Below the pieces are notes generated by a model. The model saw nothing but the letters and a program-made list of their open reading frames with translations. It made no database searches and was not told the DNA's origin. Shown here piece after piece: positions 7,597-14,501 of a stretch of 23,301 bases of DNA (the stretch's first letter is position 1; each line of letters starts with the position of its first letter). The DNA comes from Pseudomonadota bacterium (GTDB lineage: Bacteria > Pseudomonadota > Alphaproteobacteria > Rhizobiales > Hyphomicrobiaceae): assembly GCA_023416575.1 (NCBI GenBank), contig JAEZHL010000061.1:1-23301 (forward strand), written 5' to 3'. Both the position numbers and the translations under genes were made by a program.

Positions 7597-7854
7597 CTAT
7601 CCGGCCAGCATCCGGTCGAGCTTGCCGGCGCTGTCCAGCGCATAAAGATCGTCGCATCCGCCGACGTGCGTTTCGCCGATCCAGATCTGCGGAACCGTGC
7701 TACGGCCGCCGGCCTTTATCTCCATCTCGTGCCTCAGTCCCGGTTTGCCGGTGACGTCGATCTCCTCGTAGGCCGCTCCTTTGCGCTTCAGGAGATCCTT
7801 GGCCATGAGGCAATAGGGGCACAACATCGTGGTGTAAATGGTGATTTTCGGCAT
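7597..7854 (-). CDS. grxC: Glutaredoxin 3
   Basis: An 85-aa dithiol glutaredoxin that reduces disulfides and glutathione mixed disulfides at the expense of glutathione. The active site CPYC is at residues 12-15, followed by the GSH-binding STVPQIWIG and the C-terminal GGCDDLYAL. The Met at 7854 is chosen over the upstream GTG at 7866, because the GTG overlaps the GGGGTG ribosome site that serves the Met start. It lies 87 bases after comF and 15 bases before the nitrilase-family gene, in a gene order familiar from alphaproteobacteria. Confidence 0.96.
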   Translation of the reverse strand: MPKITIYTTMLCPYCLMAKDLLKRKGAAYEEIDVTGKPGLRHEMEIKAGGRSTVPQIWIGETHVGGCDDLYALDSAGKLDRMLAG

Positions 7855-7941
7855 CGAGCACCCCACTGAATGGCGCGTCAGAGTATCGGTCAGACAGCCC
7901 TGGCGGAAGGTCTTCAGGGTAGGAAGAACGTCGCAGCGGTG

Positions 7942-8676
7942 TCACGGGTTGATCATGCTGTCCGGCGTGACGAGGCCGAGCGCCAGTACATCGACCCGCC
8001 GCGCACCCGCGCGCTTGAGCGCCCGCGCACAGGCCCCCACGGTTGCGCCCGTCGTAATCACGTCGTCGAGGAGCACGATGGCGCGGTCCCGGATCGCATC
8101 GGTCCGCTGCTTGCCGACGGCAAAGGCGCCTTGCACGTTGCGCCGCCGCTGATCATGCGTGAGGCCGACCTGGGTCGCGGTCCGGCGAGTACGCTGCAGT
8201 GCGAGCGGGTCCCACGCGATGCCGGTCAATCGGTTCAGCTCGCGAGCCAGGAGGGCCGCCTGATTGAACCGCCGTTTCAGCAGGCGCCAGCGGTCGAGAG
8301 GCACGGGCACGATCAGGTCGGCCCCCGAGAGCAGCTCGGAGCCGGCTTCGGCCAGCCAGCGCCCGAACAAGCGCCGGGCGATCTGACTGTCATTGTACTT
8401 GAGCCCATGAATGAGATCGCGCAGTACGCCTTCAAAATGGCCGACCGCGCGGGCCCGATCGTAATCCGGAGGGTTGGCGACGGCCTGAGCCGAGACAGCA
8501 ATCCCGCCGATGTCGAACGGCAGCGGAATGCCGAGCCGGTCGCACACGGGTGGGCGAATGAACTTGATGCTCCGCCAGCAGGCAGCGCAAAGGGCGTCGT
8601 GCACGGCCAGCGGTTTGCGGCACTGGAGGCAGATCGGTGGCACGACGAGGTCGGCGATGCCGTGAGCCGCTTGCAT
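7942..8676 (-). CDS. comF: ComF family phosphoribosyltransferase-like protein
   Basis: A 244-aa ComF/GntX-type protein. The N-terminal zinc finger is CLQCRKPL...CAACW. The C-terminal type I phosphoribosyltransferase domain carries the PRPP loop VLLDDVITTGAT and the family's VPVPLDRWRLLKRRFNQA. ComF is needed for DNA uptake in naturally competent bacteria; in non-competent relatives its role is unclear. The Met at 8676 (MQAAHGIADLVVPPICLQC) gives normal family length. The open frame runs upstream to 9162, but that part lies antisense to the divergent methyltransferase and is not conserved in character. A TTG a few codons upstream cannot be excluded. It heads the comF-grxC-nitrilase-DUF1178 unit. 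Confidence 0.92.
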   Translation of the reverse strand: MQAAHGIADLVVPPICLQCRKPLAVHDALCAACWRSIKFIRPPVCDRLGIPLPFDIGGIAVSAQAVANPPDYDRARAVGHFEGVLRDLIHGLKYNDSQIARRLFGRWLAEAGSELLSGADLIVPVPLDRWRLLKRRFNQAALLARELNRLTGIAWDPLALQRTRRTATQVGLTHDQRRRNVQGAFAVGKQRTDAIRDRAIVLLDDVITTGATVGACARALKRAGARRVDVLALGLVTPDSMINP

Positions 8677-8811
8677 GAGGCGTTGACGAAGGCTTAGCAA
8701 GGCGTTGGAAACCGATCGGGGACGATGCCTGATCCTAACGCAAGCCGTGCGCTCGATGGAGCATTTTGCGGGCAACGGACCATTCAACAGCGCGCTGCCG
8801 TGAGAGATGCC

Positions 8812-9738
8812 ATGAGTGACGAGGTTCTGCTGTTCGACCGCCACCTTCTCGCCCAGCGCCAGGATCGGGTTGCGCAAGGTGCGGCGGCTCACGATTTCCT
8901 GCTGCAGCGCGTGGCCGACGACTTCATGGAACGCCTCAGCGCTGTCCGGCGGCAGTTTCCGACGGTGGTGGATCTCGGTGCCCATCATGGCGTGCTGGCA
9001 CGCAGCGTTGCACAACTCCCGGGTGTTTCGACTGTGATCAGCGCGGACAGCGCGTGGCGTCCGCTGATGATGTGTCCGCCGCCCCGTGTGCTGGCCGACC
9101 TCGAGATGCTGCCGTTTCGTGACGAGTCCCTCGACCTCGTTGTGTCGGGGCTTGCGCTGCATCTGGTGAACGACCTTCCAGGCACCCTCGTCCAGATCCG
9201 TCGCGCGCTGAAGCCGGACGGGTTGATGCTCGCGGCTGTGCTCGGCGGTCAGACACTTATCGAGCTGCGCGAGGCTTTCCTGCTGGCTGAAGCCGAGGTC
9301 GAGGGAGGAGCGAGCCCCAGGGTCGCACCTTTTGCGGACGTGCGCGACTACGGAAGCCTGTTGCAGCGCGCCGGCTTTGCGCTGCCGGTGACGGACACCG
9401 ATCTGGTGAGCGTGACGTACGCCTCTCCGTTGGCGCTGATGCAGGAGCTTCGCGGCATGGGGGCGACGAATGTTCTCGTTGCTCGGCAGCGGAAGCCGCT
9501 ACGGCGGGCCACGCTCATGCGCGCCTGCGAGATCTACGTCGAGAGGCACGCGCGGCCGGACGGGCGCGTGCCGGCGACGTTCGAGATCATCACGCTGACC
9601 GGCTGGGCGCCGCATGAAAGCCAGCAGAAGCCGTTGCGGCCCGGCTCGGCTCAGGTCCGGCTCGCCGATGCGCTGGGCACGCGAGAGATGACGGCAGGGG
9701 AGAAAGCGACGCCGCAACCGGGAAAGAAAAGCGACTGA
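8812..9738 (+). CDS. SAM-dependent methyltransferase-fold protein, NDUFAF5/BioC-like
   Basis: A 308-aa class I methyltransferase-fold protein with motif I VVDLGAHHG and post-I ISADSAW. The core continues with LEMLPFRDESLDLVVSGLALH and RRALKPDGLMLAAVLGG. The C-terminal block ATFEIITLTGWAPHESQQK then RPGSAQVRLADALG is typical of alphaproteobacterial homologues of mitochondrial NDUFAF5, a complex I assembly factor that hydroxylates an arginine. BioC is a more distant relative. Whether this copy hydroxylates or methylates, and on what target, is not visible. The Met at 8812 (MSDEVLLFDRHLLAQRQDR) is preferred, with GAGAG upstream; an in-frame ATG at 8725 would add 29 unlikely residues. It diverges from comF. 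Confidence 0.88.
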   Translation: MSDEVLLFDRHLLAQRQDRVAQGAAAHDFLLQRVADDFMERLSAVRRQFPTVVDLGAHHGVLARSVAQLPGVSTVISADSAWRPLMMCPPPRVLADLEMLPFRDESLDLVVSGLALHLVNDLPGTLVQIRRALKPDGLMLAAVLGGQTLIELREAFLLAEAEVEGGASPRVAPFADVRDYGSLLQRAGFALPVTDTDLVSVTYASPLALMQELRGMGATNVLVARQRKPLRRATLMRACEIYVERHARPDGRVPATFEIITLTGWAPHESQQKPLRPGSAQVRLADALGTREMTAGEKATPQPGKKSD

Positions 9739-9772
9739 GCGCCCGTCACGGCGAACTTGCGACGGTGTCTGC

Positions 9773-10573
9773 TCAACCCGGCTTGCGCGCGACGATCAGG
9801 ATCTCGTCGAGGGTGAAGTAGAGTTTGCCATCCTGCTGGCGCGGCCTGAGGAAGGCACGCAGGGCGGGCGAGGCGTCGGCTATCATGGCCTCGAGCTGCG
9901 CGACCGTGCCGGCGGCGACGCCCATGCGCTCGACCCAGGGGCCGAATTCCATCTCCTTGGGCAGCAGCTCGACGTTCTCGATGGCGAAGCCGGTGCGCGT
10001 GATCAGCGAACGCCATTCCCCCATCGTCAGGCAATGCCCGTGGCTTGGGTCGCGCAGTTTCTCAAAGGTATTGTAGGTGCTCGCGGCGTCGCGGAGCGCA
10101 CCCTCGTCAAACCCCGGTGTCGATTCATCGTCAGGCGAGATGTTGTCGACCAGGGCGAACGTGCCCCCCGGTTTCAGGACCCGCCAGGTCTCTTTCACGA
10201 AGCGCGGGACGTCCGGGAAGTGATGCGCCGCGATGCGACAGGTGATGAGGTCGAAGCTGGCGTCCGCGAACGGCAGGGCCTCGGCATCCGCCTTGGCTGT
10301 CGTGACGTTGCCGATGCCGCGCGCGCTGGTGAGCTTCTGGGCCTCCGCCAGCATCTCGTCGGTGATATCGCTGGCGATCACATGGCTCACATGCGGGGCG
10401 AAAGCCAGCGCCGTATGGCCAGCGGCCGTTGCAATGTCGAGGGCGTGCCAGTGCTTCTCCGGCTTCACCAGCTCGACGACGCGCTGCAGGCTTGCGCCCT
10501 TGGCGTGTACGGGGGAGGTGACGTAGGCGGCCGCGTGGGCTCCGAACTGCTTCTCGACGAGTGAGCGAGACAT
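9773..10573 (-). CDS. Class I SAM-dependent methyltransferase, UbiE-like
   Basis: A 266-aa Rossmann-fold methyltransferase with a methyltransferase-11-type core: motif I as ALDIATAAGHTA, acidic post-I VIASDITDEML, ADAEALPFADASFDLITCRIAAHHF and ETWRVLKPGGTFALVD. An Ala replaces Gly in the usual GxGxG loop (ATAAG), as in some UbiE relatives. The substrate is unknown. The Met at 10573 (MSRSLVEKQFG) is preferred to an upstream Met at 10609, as AAAGGGC lies just before it. It lies 75 bases downstream of leuC on the same strand, but a strong hairpin between them suggests separate or reduced transcription. Confidence 0.9.
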   Translation of the reverse strand: MSRSLVEKQFGAHAAAYVTSPVHAKGASLQRVVELVKPEKHWHALDIATAAGHTALAFAPHVSHVIASDITDEMLAEAQKLTSARGIGNVTTAKADAEALPFADASFDLITCRIAAHHFPDVPRFVKETWRVLKPGGTFALVDNISPDDESTPGFDEGALRDAASTYNTFEKLRDPSHGHCLTMGEWRSLITRTGFAIENVELLPKEMEFGPWVERMGVAAGTVAQLEAMIADASPALRAFLRPRQQDGKLYFTLDEILIVARKPG

Positions 10574-10612
10574 GTTCGAGCCCTTTGTTGTTGCACAGCG
10601 CGTCAGCAATTC

Positions 10613-10639
10613 GGGTCCCGGCTCAGGCGGCCGGGACCC
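10613..10639 (-). terminator. Strong hairpin just after leuC, terminator-like
   Basis: GGGTCCCGGC (10613-10622) and GCCGGGACCC (10630-10639) form a perfect ten-base stem with a seven-base loop, nine bases past the leuC stop. There is no T-tract afterwards (GAATTGC follows on the minus strand). It may protect the leuC 3' end or attenuate read-through to the methyltransferase gene, rather than act as a full intrinsic terminator. Confidence 0.5.
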
Positions 10640-10648
10640 ATTAGTCGT

Positions 10649-12049
10649 TCAGCCCCAGGTCCGCACGTCGACGAAGTGCCCGGCGATGGCAGCGGCGGCG
10701 GCCATGGCGGGCGACACGAGATGGGTGCGTCCCAGGCGTCCTTGCCGGCCCTCGAAGTTCCGGTTCGACGTCGAGGCGCAGCGCTCGCGCGGCTTCAGCT
10801 GATCCGGGTTCATGCCGAGGCACATGGAGCAGCCAGCTTCGCGCCAGTCGAAGCCTGCTTCCTTGAGCACCTTGTCGAGACCCTCGGCCTCCGCCTGCTC
10901 CTTCACCAGTCCGGAGCCGGGCACGATCATCGCATAGACGTGCGACGCGACCTTCTTACCCTGAGCGACGCGGGCGACCTCGCGCAGGTCCTCGATCCGG
11001 CCATTGGTGCACGAGCCGATGAAGATGCGGTCGAGCTTGATGTCCGTGACCTTGGTCCCCGGGGTGAGGCCCATGTACTCGAGCGCGCGCTGCATGGAGG
11101 CCCGCTTTGCCTCGTCGGCCACGCTATCCGGGTCCGGAATGGTGCCCGTGATGGAGACGACGTCCTCGGGGCTCGTGCCCCAGGTGACGATTGGGGGCAA
11201 CTTGGCGGCGTCGAGCCGCACCTCGCGATCGAAGTGCGCGCCCTCGTCGGACCGCAGGGTCTCCCAATAGCGCACCGCCATGTCCCAGGCGGCTCCCTTG
11301 GGCGACTTCGGCCGGCCCTTCAGGTACTCGAACGTCGTCTCATCCGGCGCGATCATGCCAGCGCGGGCGCCGCCCTCGATCGACATGTTGCAGACGGTCA
11401 TCCGGCCTTCCATGGACAGGGACCGGATCGCCTCGCCGGCGTACTCGATCACGTGCCCGGTGCCGCCGGCAGTGCCGATTTCACCGATGATTGCCAGGAT
11501 GATGTCTTTCGCCGTCACACCCTCCGGCAACTTGCCGTCGACGGTGACGCGCATGTTCTTGGCCTTGCGCTGGATCAGCGTCTGGGTGGCCAGCACGTGC
11601 TCGACCTCCGACGTTCCGATACCGTGCGCGAGCGCTCCGAAAGCACCGTGGGTCGAGGTGTGGCTGTCGCCGCAAACGATGGTCGTGCCGGGCAGCGTGA
11701 AGCCCTGCTCAGGTCCAATGACGTGGACGATGCCCTGCCGCTTGTCGAGCTCGTCATAGTATTCGATGCCGAAATCCTTGGCGTTCTGCGCCAGGGTCTC
11801 GACCTGGGTCCGGCTCTCGGGATCGTCGATGCCGAGGCGCCGATCGGACGTGGGAACGTTGTGGTCGACGACGGCCAGCGTTTTGTCGGGCGCGCGCACC
11901 TTGCGGTTCGCCATGCGCAGACCCTCGAACGCCTGCGGCGAGGTCACCTCGTGGACGAGATGGCGGTCGATATAGAGCAGGCAGGTGCCGTCGGGCTGCC
12001 GGTCGACGACGTGGTCATCGAAAATCTTGTCGTAAAGAGTGCGCGCCAT
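10649..12049 (-). CDS. leuC: 3-isopropylmalate dehydratase large subunit
   Basis: LeuC with LeuD isomerises 2-isopropylmalate to 3-isopropylmalate in leucine synthesis. The 466-aa length is standard for the family. The [4Fe-4S] ligands are Cys347 (IGSCTNGR), Cys407 and Cys410 (GCSMCLG), and CGDSHTSTHGAFGALAHGIGTS-type aconitase-fold signatures are present in the middle. The open frame runs upstream to 12175, but ATG at 12049 (MARTLYDKIFDDH) is the family start, with GGGAGG eight bases before it. leuD and leuB are not in the window. The leader of nearly 290 bases contains an attenuator-like set of hairpins, suggesting regulation by leucine supply. Confidence 0.97.
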   Translation of the reverse strand: MARTLYDKIFDDHVVDRQPDGTCLLYIDRHLVHEVTSPQAFEGLRMANRKVRAPDKTLAVVDHNVPTSDRRLGIDDPESRTQVETLAQNAKDFGIEYYDELDKRQGIVHVIGPEQGFTLPGTTIVCGDSHTSTHGAFGALAHGIGTSEVEHVLATQTLIQRKAKNMRVTVDGKLPEGVTAKDIILAIIGEIGTAGGTGHVIEYAGEAIRSLSMEGRMTVCNMSIEGGARAGMIAPDETTFEYLKGRPKSPKGAAWDMAVRYWETLRSDEGAHFDREVRLDAAKLPPIVTWGTSPEDVVSITGTIPDPDSVADEAKRASMQRALEYMGLTPGTKVTDIKLDRIFIGSCTNGRIEDLREVARVAQGKKVASHVYAMIVPGSGLVKEQAEAEGLDKVLKEAGFDWREAGCSMCLGMNPDQLKPRERCASTSNRNFEGRQGRLGRTHLVSPAMAAAAAIAGHFVDVRTWG

Positions 12050-12140
12050 TCTACTGCCTCCCGCATGCGATCGCTCTCGTGATAGCGGTTCGCGGGCTTG
12101 CTGAAAACCCCGGCAGCCTGTGATCTGTTTGCGCAGGTCA

Positions 12141-12204
12141 AAGAAAAAGACCGGGCCCACGGAGGACCCGGTCACAAGTTTTAGACCGCATCCCGGAGGA
12201 TGCG
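12141..12204 (-). promoter_or_regulatory. Candidate transcription attenuator in the leuC leader
   Basis: Read on the minus strand, four segments can pair in mutually exclusive ways. Segments 1 and 2 (CGCATCC with GGATGCG, 12187-12204) form a seven-base hairpin. Segment 2 extended (GGATGCGGTC, 12184-12193) pairs with segment 3 (GACCGGGTCC, 12164-12173) over ten positions, with one mismatch and one G-U. Segments 3 and 4 (GACCGGGTCC with GGGCCCGGTC, 12149-12173) form a ten-base stem with one G-U and a five-base loop, followed by TTTTTCTTT, a canonical intrinsic terminator. It ends about 90 bases before the leuC start. This protector/antiterminator/terminator order is that of amino-acid attenuators. 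The terminator alone could instead end lysR transcription. Confidence 0.65.
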
Positions 12205-12212
12205 TGAAGGCG

Positions 12213-12263
12213 TCAAAGGGAGGGTACGGCCTTCATCAGCTGTCCGTCACAGCTGCATAGCAT
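12213..12263 (-). CDS. Possible leuC leader peptide (16 aa)
   Basis: A short frame reads MLCSCDGQLMKAVPSL and stops nine bases before the first attenuator hairpin. It has Leu codons at positions 2 (CTA), 9 (CTG) and 16 (CTT). An internal Met with ACGGA upstream could start a seven-residue version, MKAVPSL. The Leu codons are not clustered as in classic leu leaders, and the ribosome site of the longer form is weak, so this is tentative. An overlapping frame upstream (MRLPGLLQERTTC...) has more leucines but ends further from the hairpins. Confidence 0.3.
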   Translation of the reverse strand: MLCSCDGQLMKAVPSL

Positions 12264-12296
12264 TTAAGCAAGTTGTTCGCTCTTGCAGCAAGCCGG

Positions 12297-12326
12297 GCAG
12301 CCGCATGTTTGCCATGCGGGAGCTGC
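12297..12326 (-). terminator. Hairpin after lysR
   Basis: CCGCATG and CATGCGG (12301-12319) form a perfect seven-base stem around a five-base loop. It can be extended by GCAG/CTGC across a three-base bulge. It begins 12 bases past the lysR stop. No T-run follows on the minus strand, so its role as a terminator is uncertain; it might be part of the leuC leader fold. Confidence 0.35.
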
Positions 12327-12337
12327 ATGCCTGTCTG

Positions 12338-13225
12338 CTACTTCAGCGAGCGTACCTTGGCGACGAGAAAATCGCGCAGGACCTGCACCTTCTTCGATGT
12401 CCGAAGCTCCTCCGGATAGACGAAGATGATCGGCATCGTCGGCAGCTGCACCTCGCTCAACACCGGCACCAGGTCCGATTCCTCCTCCGTGAGGTAATCC
12501 GGTATGAGGCCGATCCCGATGCCGGAGCGGATCGCATATTTCACCGCGATGACGCTGTTGGCCCGGAAGGCAGGAACCCGCGGCTCCCGGCCCTCACGGC
12601 CGGCCGTCTCGAGCCAGCGAATGGCGGACAGGTGCTGTGCCGGCATGCCGCTGTAGGACACGAACCGGTGCTGATCGAGCTCGTCGAGCGACTGCGGGGC
12701 GCCGTACTTGCGCACGTACTGGGTGGACGCGAAGGCACGCACGCGCATCGAGAACAGCGGCCGCCGGATCAGGTCCACCTGGTCCGGCTCGCGAGTCCAG
12801 ATCGCGACGTCAGCCTCGCGCATCGAGATGTCGATCTGCTCGTCGTTGAGGACGACCTCGATGCGGATGTCGGGATAGAGCTCCATGAACTCGCGGAGCC
12901 GCTGCGTCACCCAGACGGTGCCGAGCCCGACCGGCGCCGTGATCCTGAGATCGCCGGTCGGCTTGGTCGTCGTGTCGGACAGCAGCATCTCGGCTGTCTG
13001 CAGCTTGTTCATCACCTCGCTGGCGGTGCGGAACAGCATCTCGCCCTGCTCGGTCAGCACCAGCCCGCGCGCGTGCCGATGAAACAGCGCGACGCCGAGA
13101 TCCCGCTCGAGCGCTGACACTTGCCGGCTGACCGCGGATTGGCTCATGCGCAGCAAATCGCCGGCATGCGTGAAGCTGCCCGCCTCGGCCGCGGCGTGGA
13201 AAATTCTCAGCTTGTCCCAGTCCAT
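12338..13225 (-). CDS. LysR-family transcriptional regulator
   Basis: A 295-aa LysR protein. The N-terminal helix-turn-helix (MDWDKLRIFHAAAEAGSF to MSQSAVSRQVSALERDLGVALFHR) is followed by a linker helix and an effector-binding domain. That domain includes GDLRITAPVGLGTVWV, MREADVAIWTREP and a C-terminal RSGIGIGLIPDYL. Effector and targets are not evident. The Met at 13225 matches the usual start of this subfamily; an in-frame ATG at 13291 preceded by GAGAGAA is the alternative. It lies 195 bases downstream of trxB on the same strand, a neighbourhood common in Hyphomicrobiales, and upstream of leuC, though a terminator intervenes. A palindrome in its upstream region may be an autoregulatory site. 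Confidence 0.93.
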   Translation of the reverse strand: MDWDKLRIFHAAAEAGSFTHAGDLLRMSQSAVSRQVSALERDLGVALFHRHARGLVLTEQGEMLFRTASEVMNKLQTAEMLLSDTTTKPTGDLRITAPVGLGTVWVTQRLREFMELYPDIRIEVVLNDEQIDISMREADVAIWTREPDQVDLIRRPLFSMRVRAFASTQYVRKYGAPQSLDELDQHRFVSYSGMPAQHLSAIRWLETAGREGREPRVPAFRANSVIAVKYAIRSGIGIGLIPDYLTEEESDLVPVLSEVQLPTMPIIFVYPEELRTSKKVQVLRDFLVAKVRSLK

Positions 13226-13362
13226 GACATTCGTTCTGCCGGCGTTCGCGCGGCCGCGCTCCGGCAGAACCTGACCCGAGGTCAGCCCCATGGTGTTTCT
13301 CTCACTACAGCTTCGGACGGACGGCTCTTCGCGTTTTTGCGTGGCCCGATTTAACGCATATG

Positions 13363-13379
13363 AGGCTTAGCTTAAGCCT
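13363..13379. promoter_or_regulatory. Palindrome upstream of lysR, candidate operator
   Basis: AGGCTTA (13363-13369) and TAAGCCT (13373-13379) are perfect seven-base arms around GCT, between trxB and lysR, 138 bases upstream of the chosen lysR start. LysR proteins often bind dyads near their own promoters, but the standard T-N11-A spacing is not met here. Function is inferred from position only. Confidence 0.4.
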
Positions 13380-13420
13380 TAGCCCTATAAAGACAAGAGG
13401 TTGAAAGCCAGCAGCGATCG

Positions 13421-14389
13421 CTACCAGGCAGCCACCGACTGGTCTCCGGCATGGCCCGCCAAATACCGCTCGGCTTCGAGTGCCGCCATGCAGCCCATGC
13501 CAGCCGCGGTCACGGCTTGGCGGAAGATGTCGTCCTTCACATCGCCGGCAGCGAACACGCCCGGAATGGAGGTCGCGGTCGAATCCGGTTTTGTGATCAG
13601 GTAGCCGGAGGGCTTCATCTCCAGCTGGCCTTTGAACAGCGCGGTGGCCGGCGCGTGGCCGATGGCGACGAAGACACCGTTGACCGGCAGATCAGTGACC
13701 TCGCCCGTCTTCACATTTCTGAGGCGAGCCCCCGTCACCGACTTTGGCTCGGACGTGCCGAGGATTTCCTCAACGACCGTGTCCCAGATAACCTCGATCT
13801 TCGGGTTCGCGAGCAGCCGCTGCTGCAGGATCTTTTCCGCCCGGAAGCTGTCCCGCCGATGAACGACGATCACGCGCCGCGCGAAGTTGGTCAGGAACAT
13901 GGCCTCTTCGACAGCCGTGTTGCCGCCGCCGACGACGAGCACGTCCTTGCCCTTGTAGAAGAACCCGTCACAGGTGGCACAGGCGGAGACGCCGTGACCC
14001 ATGAAAGCCTCCTCGCTCGGCAGGCCCAGCCAGCGCGCCTGCGCGCCGGTGCAGATGATGAGAACGTCGCAGGTGTAGGTGTCGCCCGAGTCGGCCTCGA
14101 GCCGGAACGGGCGCTGCTTGAGGTCGACGCTGGAGATCTGATCCAGAATGATCTGGGTCCCCATGTTTTCCGCCTGCGCCTTCATCTCCTCCATCAGCCA
14201 TGGGCCCTGGATGACTTGCGAAAAGCCGGGATAGTTCTCGACGTCGGTCGTGATGGTGAGCTGCCCGCCCGGCTGGATGCCCTGAATGAGCACCGGATGG
14301 AGCATGGCGCGGGCCGCGTAAATGGCAGCCGTGTAGCCAGCAGGTCCGGAGCCGAGGATCAGGACTTTGGTGTGGATGGTCTGGGGCAT
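13421..14389 (-). CDS. trxB: Thioredoxin-disulfide reductase
   Basis: TrxB uses NADPH and FAD to keep thioredoxin reduced in the cytoplasm. The 322-aa protein has the FAD-binding GSGPAG at 13-18, ENYPGF near 51-56 and the redox-active CATC at 137-140, followed by DGFF. The NADPH-binding GGGNTAVEEA lies near 153, and the C-terminal FAD motif GVFAAGDVKDDIFRQAVTAAGMGC completes it. All catalytic elements are intact. It lies 112 bases downstream of the beta-lactamase gene on the same strand and upstream of lysR. The ribosome site is weak, and no promoter stood out. Confidence 0.97.
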   Translation of the reverse strand: MPQTIHTKVLILGSGPAGYTAAIYAARAMLHPVLIQGIQPGGQLTITTDVENYPGFSQVIQGPWLMEEMKAQAENMGTQIILDQISSVDLKQRPFRLEADSGDTYTCDVLIICTGAQARWLGLPSEEAFMGHGVSACATCDGFFYKGKDVLVVGGGNTAVEEAMFLTNFARRVIVVHRRDSFRAEKILQQRLLANPKIEVIWDTVVEEILGTSEPKSVTGARLRNVKTGEVTDLPVNGVFVAIGHAPATALFKGQLEMKPSGYLITKPDSTATSIPGVFAAGDVKDDIFRQAVTAAGMGCMAALEAERYLAGHAGDQSVAAW

Positions 14390-14501
14390 GGGAGCTCGCA
14401 GTCGCTAAGGGCCCATCGTCGAGGGCGGGTCATGAAGCTTACCCTCGCATAGCACATCAATCCGCCCGGATGTCGAGTTCGCCGTCGCCCCGAAGGTTGG
14501 C

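Noticed and set aside
8677..9162. Upstream extension of the ComF frame
   Set aside because: It is antisense to the divergent methyltransferase, and the family N-terminus with its zinc finger begins at the 8676 Met.
10676..12082. 468-codon plus-strand open frame opposite leuC
   Set aside because: Antisense to a fully conserved LeuC with all cluster cysteines; no recognisable motif.
13341..13380. CtrA-type TTAA-N7-TTAA site upstream of lysR
   Set aside because: Two TTAA sequences occur, but they are 17 bases apart, not seven.
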